Positions 39,252-49,188 are shown, numbered from the stretch's first letter. The stretch is DNA of 64,000 nt from Pseudoalteromonas sp. MSK9-3 (GCF_003590335.1 NZ_MIET01000022.1:1-64000), one strand, 5' to 3'. Program-made: numbers and translations. Notes: generated by a model from the letters alone, not told the origin.

Positions 39252-39761
39252 TTACTCATCATTATCATTAAGCACTGTTGGCTGCGAGAAATTTTGCGAT
39301 ATGAAATACATTGCTGTCGGAACAAAAACAAACCAAGCTAAACGTCGATACTTGTTTCTGGCCAACAATCGTGCTCTTTCTAGAGCTTCATGTTGAAGGT
39401 CATAATTTTTGTAGTATGGATTAAACTTATATCCACTAAAAAGATTTAAGTTATAGCGGATATCTGTGTTTTTTATTATATCCTTCGCTGTCAACTCTGC
39501 TTCATTGAACTTGCTCGTAGTTGCTGGTATCAATTCATCAGCAGTGCGTATCTCGTAAGTATTACCTTTTGGTATTGAAAACTTTCTGGCTGTAAACCAA
39601 TCTACTGTTGTACTAATCCACCTAGATGGCGTGTTATTGTCCCAAAATTCTTGTAACGTTACACTACCATCTTTAGGTTTTCGGGCCTTAAAACCATCTG
39701 AGAATACGACTTCAGGAGAACGTTTATCTCCCCTGTAAACAGTTTGTTCTTGCTCTTGCAT
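39252..39761 (-). CDS. ADP-ribosyltransferase-like protein 2, candidate eCIS cargo
   Basis: A protein of 169 residues. TVYRGDKRSPEVVFSDGF is the pertussis/cholera-type start (R in YRGD, then RSPEVVF). SRWISTT gives the STS position, and NEAELTAKDIIKNTDI gives an E-x-E with the downstream strand. A hydrophobic segment near residues 140-158 (LAWFVFVPTAMYFISQ) is unusual for a soluble toxin. The start has AAGGA eight bases upstream. Upstream an IS256 element separates it from the rest of the arm. Confidence 0.6.
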   Translation of the reverse strand: MQEQEQTVYRGDKRSPEVVFSDGFKARKPKDGSVTLQEFWDNNTPSRWISTTVDWFTARKFSIPKGNTYEIRTADELIPATTSKFNEAELTAKDIIKNTDIRYNLNLFSGYKFNPYYKNYDLQHEALERARLLARNKYRRLAWFVFVPTAMYFISQNFSQPTVLNDNDE

Positions 39762-39912
39762 GTTGTGGTTCCTTTTAATAAGTGGTGGGTTGTTAGCTCT
39801 TGAACTATTGCACCTGCCTCAACTTGAAAACGTTGTCTATACACTTCAAATGCCCATGAATAAACATTTTGATTAGTAAGAAAGCATCGAGTAAGTTTGT
39901 CAGGGTAGGCAT

Positions 39913-41219
39913 GAGCCTGTAATTTAAATTGTGTATCTGCTTATAATTAAGCCAGTAATGGCTGAGGATAAGCAATATGGATAAGAAAGCTTTAGAAGCC
40001 TTCGCTCGCGAAGCAGCTAAGTCGATTAAGACTCCTTCTGATCTTGATGACTTTAGGAAAATGTTAACCAAGGTGACGGTTGAGACAGCCTTAAATGCTG
40101 AACTTAATGAGCACCTTGGTTACGAAAAAAACTCACCAACTAACGATAGTAACAGTCGAAATGGCTACTCATCTAAACGCCTAATTACAGACGATGGTGA
40201 GATCCAGTTAGAAGTCCCTCGTGACCGTGACGCGTCCTTTGAACCTAAGCTTGTTCGTAAACATCAAACCCGATTTCAATCGATGGACGACAAGATCTTA
40301 AGCCTATATGCCAAAGGAATAACTACCCGTGAAATCGTCGCAACATTCAAAGAAATGTACGACGCGGATATCTCCGCCAGTCTAATATCAAAAGTTACAG
40401 ATGCTGTTTTAGAACAAGTGGTTGAGTGGCAATCTCGCCCGCTTGATGCGGTCTACCCCATCGTTTATCTCGATTGTATCGTCGTGAAAGTACGCCAGAA
40501 TAAGCAGGTTATCAACAAAGCCATTTATCTCGCACTTGGCGTAAATATGGAAGGTCAGAAAGAACTTCTTGGGATGTGGATGTCCGAAACCGAAGGAGCG
40601 AAGTTCTGGCTTAGCGTACTCACCGAACTTCAAAATCGAAGTGTGAATGATATCTTCATCGCGTGTGTTGATGGCCTCAAGGGCTTTCCTGATGCCATCA
40701 ATGCCGTTTATCCAAAAACTCAAATTCAGCTCTGTATCGTACACATGGTGCGAAACTCAATGAAATACGTCCCATGGAAAGACTACAAGGCAATTACCAC
40801 TGACTTAAAAGAAATCTATCAAGCAACAACGGAAGATGAAGCCCTGTTGGCGTTAGAGCACTTTGGTGATAAATGGGATGAAAAGTACCCTCAAATCAGC
40901 CGCTCCTGGACGGCTCATTGGGATAATCTCAATACTCTATTTAGCTACCCTCAAGATATTCGTAAAGCTATCTACACGACAAATGCTATTGAATCTCTGA
41001 ACAGTGTGATCAGAAAAGCGACCAAGAAACGTAAACTGTTCCCGACAGATGAATCCGCTAGCAAGGTGGTGTACTTAGCGATAATGGATGCTTCCAAGAG
41101 GTGGACAATGCCTATTCATCACTGGAAGCAAGCTCTAAACCGTTTTATGATTATGTTTGAAGACCGACTAACTGAATACTTGTAACTAAGAGCAGTTACA
41201 CAGAATTATTTACAGGGTC
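39913..41219. mobile_element. IS256-family insertion sequence
   Basis: The left end GAGCCTGTAATTTAAA (39913 on) and the inverse of the right end (41191-41219) match at roughly 22 of 29 bases. The transposase lies between. I see no target duplication (GTAGGCAT on the left, TATAATTC on the right), so a deletion next to the element or a degenerate copy is likely. Confidence 0.8.
39977..41185 (+). CDS. IS256-family transposase
   Basis: A protein of 402 residues, the usual IS256 length. The start (MDKKALEAFAREAAKSIKTP), the NAELNEHLGYEKN segment, and the core DDE region (LDCIVVKVRQ, ACVDGLKGFPDAINAVYP and TTNAIESLNSVIRKATK) are typical. No internal stop is seen, so it may be active. Confidence 0.95.
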   Translation: MDKKALEAFAREAAKSIKTPSDLDDFRKMLTKVTVETALNAELNEHLGYEKNSPTNDSNSRNGYSSKRLITDDGEIQLEVPRDRDASFEPKLVRKHQTRFQSMDDKILSLYAKGITTREIVATFKEMYDADISASLISKVTDAVLEQVVEWQSRPLDAVYPIVYLDCIVVKVRQNKQVINKAIYLALGVNMEGQKELLGMWMSETEGAKFWLSVLTELQNRSVNDIFIACVDGLKGFPDAINAVYPKTQIQLCIVHMVRNSMKYVPWKDYKAITTDLKEIYQATTEDEALLALEHFGDKWDEKYPQISRSWTAHWDNLNTLFSYPQDIRKAIYTTNAIESLNSVIRKATKKRKLFPTDESASKVVYLAIMDASKRWTMPIHHWKQALNRFMIMFEDRLTEYL

Positions 41220-41255
41220 TATAATTCGGCAATATGTTCTACTTATAATGTGGAT

Positions 41256-42929
41256 TTATATCCCCTTGTTTATCCAATTTTTCGCTTCCACATTTCTAAA
41301 TTCAACCACCAGTCCTTTTTTTGTTTGCCCGTCTTCCTTCATGGTGCCCGTTGGCAAATAGGTGTCCTGGCGCACACCTATTTGGTCATCTCTGTCTTCC
41401 ATAAAGTCGGGCCTTTCACTTTGAGGAGGTAGTGTCATCTGTTCGAGTAGAGGGACCTCTTGTTTTATCCGCTCTTCCATTACTTTTTTTAATTGTTCCG
41501 CGTTCAATATTATTTCTTTGTTTGTATTTATGCCGGCGTAATTACGCTTACTTGTCGTGAGTGCCAATATTATATTTTTAAATTCTGGTTCCGTTACTTC
41601 AAATAATTCCAATATTTGAGAAAAACTGGCCTTAATCCAATAACCATTTATATCTTTAACGCGCGAATGCATCTTAATACCAGCGCCCTGCAAGTTCTTG
41701 GATGTAGAGTTTTGAATTTTTCTCCCGGTAATTTTAGCGGCCCTCATCTTCCTTGTCTTTCGGTCAATATCCACATAAGCCCGCGCTGCAGCGAGGCGTA
41801 GTACATTTTCACATACCAGTTTTAGCGCAAGCCTCTCATCTTTACTCCTGTCACTATTTAGCTTTAAGGTGATTTCGATTGTTGGAAGCCACATATCCCC
41901 TTTGTTATTCATTCCGAGTTCGGTGATCATTTTAGTTATTTCATCGCGCCCGAGTATTGCGTTCGTCTGCGTCATTGTGCCACCACCGTGTTTTTTATTG
42001 TAACTCGATAGTTCTATGTTATTTATGGGCACGGAGCCTTTACCTGTTAGGTACTTATTTGATAGTGATTGCTTGTTTAGATTCATCGGACCATAGTTGG
42101 CATTCTCTTTCAGTGTGAGGTGCTTATGCCCGAACAGGTATTTGTTAAAAGCATTAACCAAATCTGGTAGCTTATACCCACTAGTCTTATTCAGATTGGC
42201 CTTCATTGCCGCCACGTGTTCGTTCAGATGCGGCTTATAGTGTTTATTAGGGTATATAAGGGGGGGCCCTACTAGCTCTAGTTCGTTGCTGGCATCTGTT
42301 TCTAAGGCATACCCCATGTCACCATCGGGGCCGTAACCTCCGTTGTGGGTGGTCAGTTGTACATGCGTAAGACCTTGCAGCGGTGATCCTGCTGCAAATT
42401 CCCCGAATTCATATTCTACACCTATGGTGCGGTAGTCGTTTATTTGATTTAATGGTTTCTTAGAAATGTGCTGGATTTGATGAGTGAGTCGCAAATTCCA
42501 CAGGTCATGTCCCCACAAACCAGTTTCCAGGTGCTGCTGATGTTTTTCAAGATTTTCTCTCTCATATGTTTCCTGCTGTTCTTGCTCCTGTTTTTTTACC
42601 TCGGCAATTATATCATTCAATCTACTCGTTAGCTTTGCAGTCAAGTCTATATCTTCGTCCTGTATTTCAATTTTTTTCCAAGTCTCATAATCTTTTGGAC
42701 GATTATCTTTAGACAATAATTTCCATAGGTTGCTAGTACTTTTTACATTATATCTACTTATAATAGAGTCAATACTCCAAGGGGGTATATTTCCCACATA
42801 TTCGTTCTTATCTTTGAATTTCGGCGGTTCAATTAAAGTCTGATAATCTTGGTTAACTGCCCCGACAATCTGCGGGAGATATTGTTGTAATTGTTCAATT
42901 TTCCTTTGTTCATCTTTTCCAATCATCAC
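41256..42929 (-). CDS. Amidoligase-like protein, candidate eCIS cargo
   Basis: A protein of 557 residues. The first ~170 residues are a helical, charged region. Then the sequence has IGVEYEFGEF (residues about 169-178), LETDASNELELVGPP (about 205-220) and, at the C-terminus, VVEFRNVE. These are the spaced signature motifs of the amidoligase/glutamate-cysteine-ligase-like superfamily, which uses ATP to form amide bonds. Proteins with an ETDxxNxLELVxPP motif also occur among injection-system cargo. The substrate is unknown. AGAGG precedes the ATG by eight bases. Confidence 0.5.
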   Translation of the reverse strand: MMIGKDEQRKIEQLQQYLPQIVGAVNQDYQTLIEPPKFKDKNEYVGNIPPWSIDSIISRYNVKSTSNLWKLLSKDNRPKDYETWKKIEIQDEDIDLTAKLTSRLNDIIAEVKKQEQEQQETYERENLEKHQQHLETGLWGHDLWNLRLTHQIQHISKKPLNQINDYRTIGVEYEFGEFAAGSPLQGLTHVQLTTHNGGYGPDGDMGYALETDASNELELVGPPLIYPNKHYKPHLNEHVAAMKANLNKTSGYKLPDLVNAFNKYLFGHKHLTLKENANYGPMNLNKQSLSNKYLTGKGSVPINNIELSSYNKKHGGGTMTQTNAILGRDEITKMITELGMNNKGDMWLPTIEITLKLNSDRSKDERLALKLVCENVLRLAAARAYVDIDRKTRKMRAAKITGRKIQNSTSKNLQGAGIKMHSRVKDINGYWIKASFSQILELFEVTEPEFKNIILALTTSKRNYAGINTNKEIILNAEQLKKVMEERIKQEVPLLEQMTLPPQSERPDFMEDRDDQIGVRQDTYLPTGTMKEDGQTKKGLVVEFRNVEAKNWINKGI

Positions 42930-43140
42930 TTATACCTCTATTATTTATTTTTTTAATAGATAAAACCTTTCCATTACATTCAAATACACAGCGACTGAGA
43001 AAGGCAGAAAACAAGATCTACTCAATACTTTCAATATTTTCTCTTGCTGCAAATCGTTTTTTGTATTTCGAATAGACCTTATGAGTTGAGTCAAATTTCA
43101 TATAAATACTCGTGAACATTACCCCTATCTACTCCAACAA

Positions 43141-45375
43141 CTAAAGTTTTATGAAGCTCAAACAATAAAACACCTCCTGTTCAACCCCTTCACCTTTAAC
43201 ACGACCATATTCTTCAAAACCAATATGATTCAAAATACGCCTTGAAGAAGTGTTATGGACCCAAGCTGAAGTAGTTATTTGGCAGATATTTAAGCACTCA
43301 GCGAGTTGCTGAATATGGTCAATGGCTAACTTAACACCAAGTTTTCCATAGCCTTGACCTTGATAGTCACAACCTATCCAAAATGATAACTGTGCGCTGT
43401 TTAATGATGGGTTTGGGCTGTGCCTTGCCGGGCTACCTAGCTCTTCGGTTTGATTGTGTTCTGGTTCTAAATCTACAACTACACCACCGATAAAGCCCAA
43501 TTCACTGTGTATTATGGCAAAATGCGCTTTTTGCCCTTCATCACCTTCTTGCTTCCAATGGAACCAAAGTTGTTCAAGTTGTGAAAAGCTCTCAAGTTTT
43601 ACACCTCGAAGGCGCTGAGCAACGTCTTTACGGCGGTATTGCATATAAAACTCAGCCAAATTTTGTTGGCCTAATGGCAGTAATTGCAGTTGCTGACCAT
43701 CGTTCAGCTCAACGCTGTGGTTTACTGCATCATCGAACCAAGTAAGCTGTGCTTGGCGCGCTTGATATGCCGTCATGTCGTTATGCAACCGTTGTGCTTT
43801 TTTATCATCTGGGTTTAATTCCAACGCAAGCTCAATACACTGTTTGGCGAGTGCTTCTTGCCCTGTTGCATGTGCTACAAGCGCTAAGTTATGTAAACAA
43901 GCCGTAATGGGTCCATCCAATTCCGTTAAAGTCAAAAAACACTGCCGCGCTAGGGGCCAATAACTTAAATCAATGGCAAATAACCCCAATTGAAATACAA
44001 ATTCATCACGCTTATTTGAAGGTACATAAGCTTGCCAAACCTGCTCTAATACTTGATGCCACGTTATCCTTAAGTCGGCCGCAACCCCCTGCTCTAGTAG
44101 GCGTGGTAAAAAAAGAGCAAGTAGCTTAGGTTCATAATTATATTGGCGCATAAACGCTAATACTTGCGTATCCCCCAGAGCCTTAGTCGCCCCAGCTAGG
44201 CTTTGTATAATGCGTTCACAATCTTCTGGCGATTGCTCAGCAAAGTAGCGGTAAAACGTCTGCTGTGTATGCCTATATAGTTGCTGTGTTTGACTCGATT
44301 TAACATGCATCAGGGTAGATTTTTTGTATTGGCTGCTGCTGGCCAACCACTGTAAAAATGGGCTGCTTTCTACCATTAATGCCGAGAAGTTAAGCGAAAA
44401 CCTTATGCCAGCGTCATCGTCATTATTGGGAAGTGTAATATCCACCTCTGAGGTTGTCGAAAAATCACTTACTAGCGTTAAGCTTCCATCGCACAGTGAT
44501 TGCTCTAGCCCTGCCAGCAAGCTGTGCGCAGCAACAGGTAGGGCGAACGTTTGACAAATGCCTTGTTGTGAGTAGCGGTGTAGTGTCTGAGTAAAATGCC
44601 CTTGAACTTGTTCAGGCAGTAGTGATAACACCTTCTCTACGCTCGTTTCTTGCCAACGATAAGTCAACTGTGCGTGATTTTTAGGTTCAGGTTTTTCAAA
44701 CTTTTGAGTGCCTGCTTTTTGCCAACCTAAAGGCAATGTTAAAGGTGGTTTTCTTTCTAAAGCCAGTTTGGCAACTTGAGCTATATAGAGATCTTGATAA
44801 TGCACTTGCAGCAGCATTTGTGGCAACTGCGACAACACACCATTGGCAATAAATACACTAGGATTGGCAGCTAAATTTAGCAACTCTCCTTCTTCATCAC
44901 GTTCAGGCAACACATCGTTTTTTTCTAGCTGCCAATGCAACGTTGTCACTTGGTTGTGCTGTTTATAGTGCACAAAGTATGGATGCTCAGTAAGCTTGGC
45001 TAACTGAGCTTGCTCTGTGTCGGCAAAAATATAACACAGCTTTACATCTTTAAATTCAGGCTGCGTCAGTGCTGAAGTCAGTTTATCTAGCAAAGCCAAA
45101 CCAAATTGCCCAGCGCTTGCTTGTGCTTGCAATATATAAATGGGATTATTTAAGTTAAATAACTGGTTATTAACACCATCGTACAGCCAAGCAACGATGG
45201 TTTGCGTATAAGCTTCTAGCCATGCCTGATTAAACCAGCTAACCTGAGCACTCGCAATGGGCGTTATAGGCCAAATATCGGCGTCTAGTGTTGCTGTATA
45301 TTCCCCCACTAATTTGGCGTTTTCAGGTATGAGGGTTGCTTGGGGTGCTGGCGAAAGGTTGGCAATTTCGAGCAT
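43141..45375 (-). CDS. Methyltransferase-like/TPR/GNAT fusion
   Basis: A protein of 744 residues with three parts. Residues about 80-225 resemble a SAM-methyltransferase fold of the NDUFAF7/MidA kind, but the glycine loop reads QAQASAGQFG in place of LGAGSGRFG, so SAM binding may be lost. Residues about 440-545 are TPR-like (helical pairs with LALVAHATGQEALAKQCIELALELNPDDKKA). The last ~190 residues are a GNAT acetyltransferase (WIGCDYQGQGYGKLGVKLAIDHI, STSSRRILNHIGFEEYGRVKG). It may modify fibres or cargo, since it lies between the fibre genes and the cargo genes. Confidence 0.65.
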   Translation of the reverse strand: MLEIANLSPAPQATLIPENAKLVGEYTATLDADIWPITPIASAQVSWFNQAWLEAYTQTIVAWLYDGVNNQLFNLNNPIYILQAQASAGQFGLALLDKLTSALTQPEFKDVKLCYIFADTEQAQLAKLTEHPYFVHYKQHNQVTTLHWQLEKNDVLPERDEEGELLNLAANPSVFIANGVLSQLPQMLLQVHYQDLYIAQVAKLALERKPPLTLPLGWQKAGTQKFEKPEPKNHAQLTYRWQETSVEKVLSLLPEQVQGHFTQTLHRYSQQGICQTFALPVAAHSLLAGLEQSLCDGSLTLVSDFSTTSEVDITLPNNDDDAGIRFSLNFSALMVESSPFLQWLASSSQYKKSTLMHVKSSQTQQLYRHTQQTFYRYFAEQSPEDCERIIQSLAGATKALGDTQVLAFMRQYNYEPKLLALFLPRLLEQGVAADLRITWHQVLEQVWQAYVPSNKRDEFVFQLGLFAIDLSYWPLARQCFLTLTELDGPITACLHNLALVAHATGQEALAKQCIELALELNPDDKKAQRLHNDMTAYQARQAQLTWFDDAVNHSVELNDGQQLQLLPLGQQNLAEFYMQYRRKDVAQRLRGVKLESFSQLEQLWFHWKQEGDEGQKAHFAIIHSELGFIGGVVVDLEPEHNQTEELGSPARHSPNPSLNSAQLSFWIGCDYQGQGYGKLGVKLAIDHIQQLAECLNICQITTSAWVHNTSSRRILNHIGFEEYGRVKGEGVEQEVFYCLSFIKL

Positions 45376-45429
45376 GTTAGTTCCTCTATTCTACATTCGA
45401 TCTTTTAAGTTGATTCACGCAAGGCTGCT

Positions 45430-45900
45430 CTAACGAATTTTGATAATATACTTCACATCAGTGAGTGCCGTTGTTTTGGCTGGGTTTTCCATAGTGATGT
45501 TTTGCTTGTCAATAAGCACATTATTCATAACTGAATATTCGTATAACATTGTGGGCCGACCTTGCAAGCCATCGCAAAGCGCATACCCATCGGGAAGGTC
45601 TTCACCAAACCATAATATAATGGCCCCGACAGGCAGGCTATGTGCACTGCCATTGCTGTGACTTGCTGCGTTCGGTGCGGTATTATTTGATCTATTGGCG
45701 AGCCAAACCGTACCATCGACTCTTAAGTCTCCTCGCACTGTTAGGTTGTCGGTTAGCTCAGCATTGCCATGCTCGTCGATTCGAATTCCATCATCTTCCC
45801 CAATCATACAATGATCAATCAACTCAGCAAATTGCGCCCCGGTCGGCTTGGCTCCCGCTGAAAAGAAGCGTTTTAATTTGGTTCTCACGGTATCGATCAT
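45430..45900 (-). CDS. Short fibre with collar-like domain
   Basis: A protein of 156 residues. The N-terminal FSAGAKPTGAQFAELID motif is shared with the S74 fibre at 49189-51225. The middle NAELTDNLTVRGDLRVDGT is a beta-shaft. LPVGAIILWFGEDLPDGYALCDG is a phage tail-collar-type turn. I used the ATG at 45900 (MIDTVRTKL). Confidence 0.6.
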   Translation of the reverse strand: MIDTVRTKLKRFFSAGAKPTGAQFAELIDHCMIGEDDGIRIDEHGNAELTDNLTVRGDLRVDGTVWLANRSNNTAPNAASHSNGSAHSLPVGAIILWFGEDLPDGYALCDGLQGRPTMLYEYSVMNNVLIDKQNITMENPAKTTALTDVKYIIKIR

Positions 45901-46005
45901 TCTTATTACTCTAACTAAGTGGGTAACATGACGATGCATTACACCGTCGAACTAAACAGGGCTGCAAAGGCAGAATTTGCATAATGTATAGTGCAATTCT
46001 CATCA

Positions 46006-46389
46006 TCAACTTGATGAAAGATCCGTCAATATAAATGGCTGCCAAGTGTGTATTGCGCCTTGTTTTGCTACCAGTTCATAATAGGTATATTGCCCAAATT
46101 CATCAGGGTGTTTACTGGTCACTAAATTGCCAACTTCTAAATCGCCACGTAACGCCTGCCATTGCCCTGTCTCACGAATGAGATACACGCCATTTTGAGC
46201 CGCATCGAGTTGCTGAGTTAATAAATGCACGGTTTGCCAATATTTTGGCGAAGCTATTTGGTTAATATCGACGTTTTCATTATGAATAACATCCACTTCC
46301 TGTTTAACACCTATATATCGCTCTAAGTGCTGCGCTTTTCTGATGACGCTTGCAAACATATCGTTAAGATTCAGATAGTCTAAAGGCAT
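46006..46389 (-). CDS. Small fibre-accessory protein
   Basis: A protein of 127 residues. It shares with its upstream neighbour and with the S74 fibre a module of the form L..YIG..., then NGVYLI, then G..V (here QNGVYLIRETGQWQALRG). The ATG at 46389 follows GGAG. It is likely a fibre subunit or chaperone; no specific function can be assigned. Confidence 0.5.
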   Translation of the reverse strand: MPLDYLNLNDMFASVIRKAQHLERYIGVKQEVDVIHNENVDINQIASPKYWQTVHLLTQQLDAAQNGVYLIRETGQWQALRGDLEVGNLVTSKHPDEFGQYTYYELVAKQGAIHTWQPFILTDLSSS

Positions 46390-46541
46390 AATCGCTCCAA
46401 ATGGATACTCGTATCTTGTGACCCGGCTCAATATTTGATGACAAATAGAGGGTATTTAAAAAAGGTATGTACAGAGACGAATTATTACGCCTCTGCACAC
46501 GCATCAATAGCTCATAATTATATTGAGCTACTCTATATACG

Positions 46542-46976
46542 CTACACAGCTACAGGGGGTGTATCGTGGTAAATTTCTTTGCTCCAAACTTGCCCTGATA
46601 CATCGTCCTTACTGGTTAATCGCCAAAGCACCGTTTGTTCGTCATTGTTATGATTTAAGTCATCGACCATGTTGCCTACATCATAAGCACGGTCAACTTT
46701 GATTAAATCACCAGTGACATCGAGTTTATAAATACCATTTTCTAAACTCGCAGCTTGGCCCGCTAATAATACATATTGACCAATTTCAACCTGTGGATTT
46801 GCGTATGCTGGTAGCGGCGTATCAACCTCTTCAACAGTCTCCACCTGCTGAATAATGCCTAAATAACGGTAGAGCGAATTTGCGCGCACCGCATTATCAA
46901 TGATTTTGTCTTCTCGTCCTGGTACATTACCTTGTAAACTCGCTAATCGAGCTGATAGAGAGAGTGTATTCGCCAT
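46542..46976 (-). CDS. Small fibre-accessory protein, paralogue
   Basis: A protein of 144 residues. RANSLYRYLGIIQQVETVEE and ENGIYKLDVTGDLIKVDRAYDVGNMVDD match the layout of the neighbour at 46006-46389. AGGAGG precedes the ATG at 46976. The two small genes are probably one gene duplicated. Confidence 0.5.
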   Translation of the reverse strand: MANTLSLSARLASLQGNVPGREDKIIDNAVRANSLYRYLGIIQQVETVEEVDTPLPAYANPQVEIGQYVLLAGQAASLENGIYKLDVTGDLIKVDRAYDVGNMVDDLNHNNDEQTVLWRLTSKDDVSGQVWSKEIYHDTPPVAV

Positions 46977-47160
46977 AAAGGCCTCCTGTTTATTAAATAG
47001 AGTGCATACAATGTCAACAAAACATATGCACGACTGATCAAGCCAATGCAAAATAAGCATTAACTAATTGAAAATAGGTAGATTAAAATAATAACAGTGC
47101 CATCAATCCACTTTATTAGATAGAAAAGCTATGCAATGTTTAAAATGAATGAGCGCAACG

Positions 47161-49173
47161 CTAAGCCGTTAAATCGAACAAACGATACGATACAACCTGA
47201 TAGTGAACATACGCACTGGTGCCATTGTTGTTACCAATTGCAGTAATACGACCAACAATACCGCCTTCAATCACTACCGTCCCCCCCACATAGTTAGTGC
47301 CAATTAAATCAATACCCTTATCTGCGAACCAATCTTGTGTGCCGAGATTATTAGCACCGGGGGTATTTACATTATGGCTATGTGCCGATGTGGTTAGGAG
47401 CGTAGGTTTTCCAATTAACGCGTTACGTTCTTCTGTACCTTGGGCATATAATCCTAACACTCGCGCACCCACTCCCGCGCCATTTTGCCCTAAATTTTGA
47501 TCACCAAGTGTATATTGACGCTGATCAAGTAACTTTTCATCTTGCCACTGTGCATTGTCAACTAAGCGACCTAACCGTGTTACCGAACCGCTTGATATTA
47601 GGTATCGCTCTAATGTTTCGGGGTTAAACACTTTGCGAATATAGCCTAAATGACTTTGAATAGTGCCCGGCACTACTTGCCAGCGATTATCGCTGTACTC
47701 CCAGCACTGGTTATTCTGCATATCATAGATTTTACTTGTATCTAGGCCACCATTAAATTCAATATCTAAATAAGTAGAGCCTGCTTGCGAATGAGTGTAA
47801 TAGCCGTATTGTTGCGCCCCTTTAAATACATTAAGTCGACTGTCACTATTTAAATCAACCGTTATTTTTGATGCGGCTTGGTAATTGTTTACATCATTCC
47901 AGTTAGTGGTATAACACGTAATTACATCGCCTTGACGCTGTATTTTCACCCGCGTTTGAGCGCCACTAAACCCGCCCGCAACGCCATCAATATTGATATC
48001 GTTAATGACCCAAGTGGGCGGCCAAGGTCCATTTTCACTATAAATCAACCCATATCCTTGATTTGGCCCCATGCCCCCTTTGGTTCTGACCAACGCTAAG
48101 AACTTATTGACGCTACCTTCACGCACAAAAGCAACAATTAGCCCAATCGTATCGTCGTCTGAATCAGGCGAGGTAAGCGTTGCCTCAAAAGAGAAATTGT
48201 CTAATTTATCAAGTGAGATAAAGCCACAGCCAGCGCCGGTATTGGTGGGCATAGAAACCCGATCTGGAGAGCGTAAAAATTGCCAATCTGCGGCTTCACC
48301 GGTTGCTGAACTTGCATCAGGAAAATAAGCTGCGCCAGCAAACCGGCCCCAACTGTTGAATACATCTTCCATTGTGGGAGGGCTGTAACTCGCAATGGTA
48401 CTCGACACTTCGGATTGCGTCCGATATACAAAGGCTTCGAGCTCTGGAAGCGGGGTAACATTTATGAACACAGTCCCTGTTTGCTGCTGGTTTAGGCCAT
48501 TTTTGACCTGATATTTAAATTCTGCGGGTTGCTCCGCAAGCCCAGTAGAGACAAACGTAATGGTATTACCTGAAAGGCTTACATGGCCACCAACAGCTGC
48601 ATTAACCGCCTGTAATGTGATCCCAGAACCTGAGCTATCTTCATCATTGGCAATCAGCTCTGAAGCACTGATGAACAATGATTCACTCTGCTGTAAACTA
48701 AACGTGTCCGGGTTACATATAAGTGGTGGAATGACCACCACATTCATCGTGACAAAATGTGTTTTTCTTACGCCAATACTATTTTCAACAACGTAATCAA
48801 ACCTGGCTGCGCTGTCCGCGTCGCTTGATGACGTAAACACCACATTCACACCCTCAATTTTCACTGTGCCAAATTGTGCATTAGATACAGCGACCAGCCT
48901 GATTGCAGCCTGACCATCACTATATTCATCAAAACTCCCTGCAAGAATATTGGCAATGGGAATGGTACTCTGCCGATAAGTATATACATCATATGATTTA
49001 TCTAATAACACAATGGTGTTTGCTGAACGACCATAAAACTCACTTATAGCAATGGTCTGTCCTTGTGTCTTCTCTAGGTGTTCGCTATAAAGACTTAACG
49101 CATGAGGGCGCTCACCACTGTACTCTAGTGCAATGTCCTCAAGTGAAATAGGTCCGCTATTTTGCAATGGCAT
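47161..49173 (-). CDS. Fibre with Ig-like and LamG-like domains
   Basis: A protein of 670 residues. The N-terminus (MPLQNSGPISLEDIALEYSG, ending ISEFYGR) is the common phage tail-fibre starting pattern. Residues about 55-245 hold two or three Ig-like beta modules (SANTIVLLDKSYDVYTYRQ, FVTMNVVVIPPLICNPD). Residues about 290-450 look like a LamG/laminin-type lectin module. The C-terminus is a His/Gly-rich fibre tip. It is probably a second host-binding fibre. Confidence 0.65.
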   Translation of the reverse strand: MPLQNSGPISLEDIALEYSGERPHALSLYSEHLEKTQGQTIAISEFYGRSANTIVLLDKSYDVYTYRQSTIPIANILAGSFDEYSDGQAAIRLVAVSNAQFGTVKIEGVNVVFTSSSDADSAARFDYVVENSIGVRKTHFVTMNVVVIPPLICNPDTFSLQQSESLFISASELIANDEDSSGSGITLQAVNAAVGGHVSLSGNTITFVSTGLAEQPAEFKYQVKNGLNQQQTGTVFINVTPLPELEAFVYRTQSEVSSTIASYSPPTMEDVFNSWGRFAGAAYFPDASSATGEAADWQFLRSPDRVSMPTNTGAGCGFISLDKLDNFSFEATLTSPDSDDDTIGLIVAFVREGSVNKFLALVRTKGGMGPNQGYGLIYSENGPWPPTWVINDINIDGVAGGFSGAQTRVKIQRQGDVITCYTTNWNDVNNYQAASKITVDLNSDSRLNVFKGAQQYGYYTHSQAGSTYLDIEFNGGLDTSKIYDMQNNQCWEYSDNRWQVVPGTIQSHLGYIRKVFNPETLERYLISSGSVTRLGRLVDNAQWQDEKLLDQRQYTLGDQNLGQNGAGVGARVLGLYAQGTEERNALIGKPTLLTTSAHSHNVNTPGANNLGTQDWFADKGIDLIGTNYVGGTVVIEGGIVGRITAIGNNNGTSAYVHYQVVSYRLFDLTA

Positions 49174-49188
49174 ACTCGTTTCCTTAAA

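Noticed and set aside
39659..40071. Minus-strand frames upstream of the second ART gene, across the IS256 edge
   Set aside because: Reading continues to the IS end (LTRCFLTNQNVYSWAFEVYRQRF), but it overlaps the ART gene by about 90 bases and has no start or family match. It may be the tail of a gene cut by the IS, too uncertain to call.
39905..41228. Target duplication of IS256
   Set aside because: The eight bases on each side (GTAGGCAT and TATAATTC) do not match.
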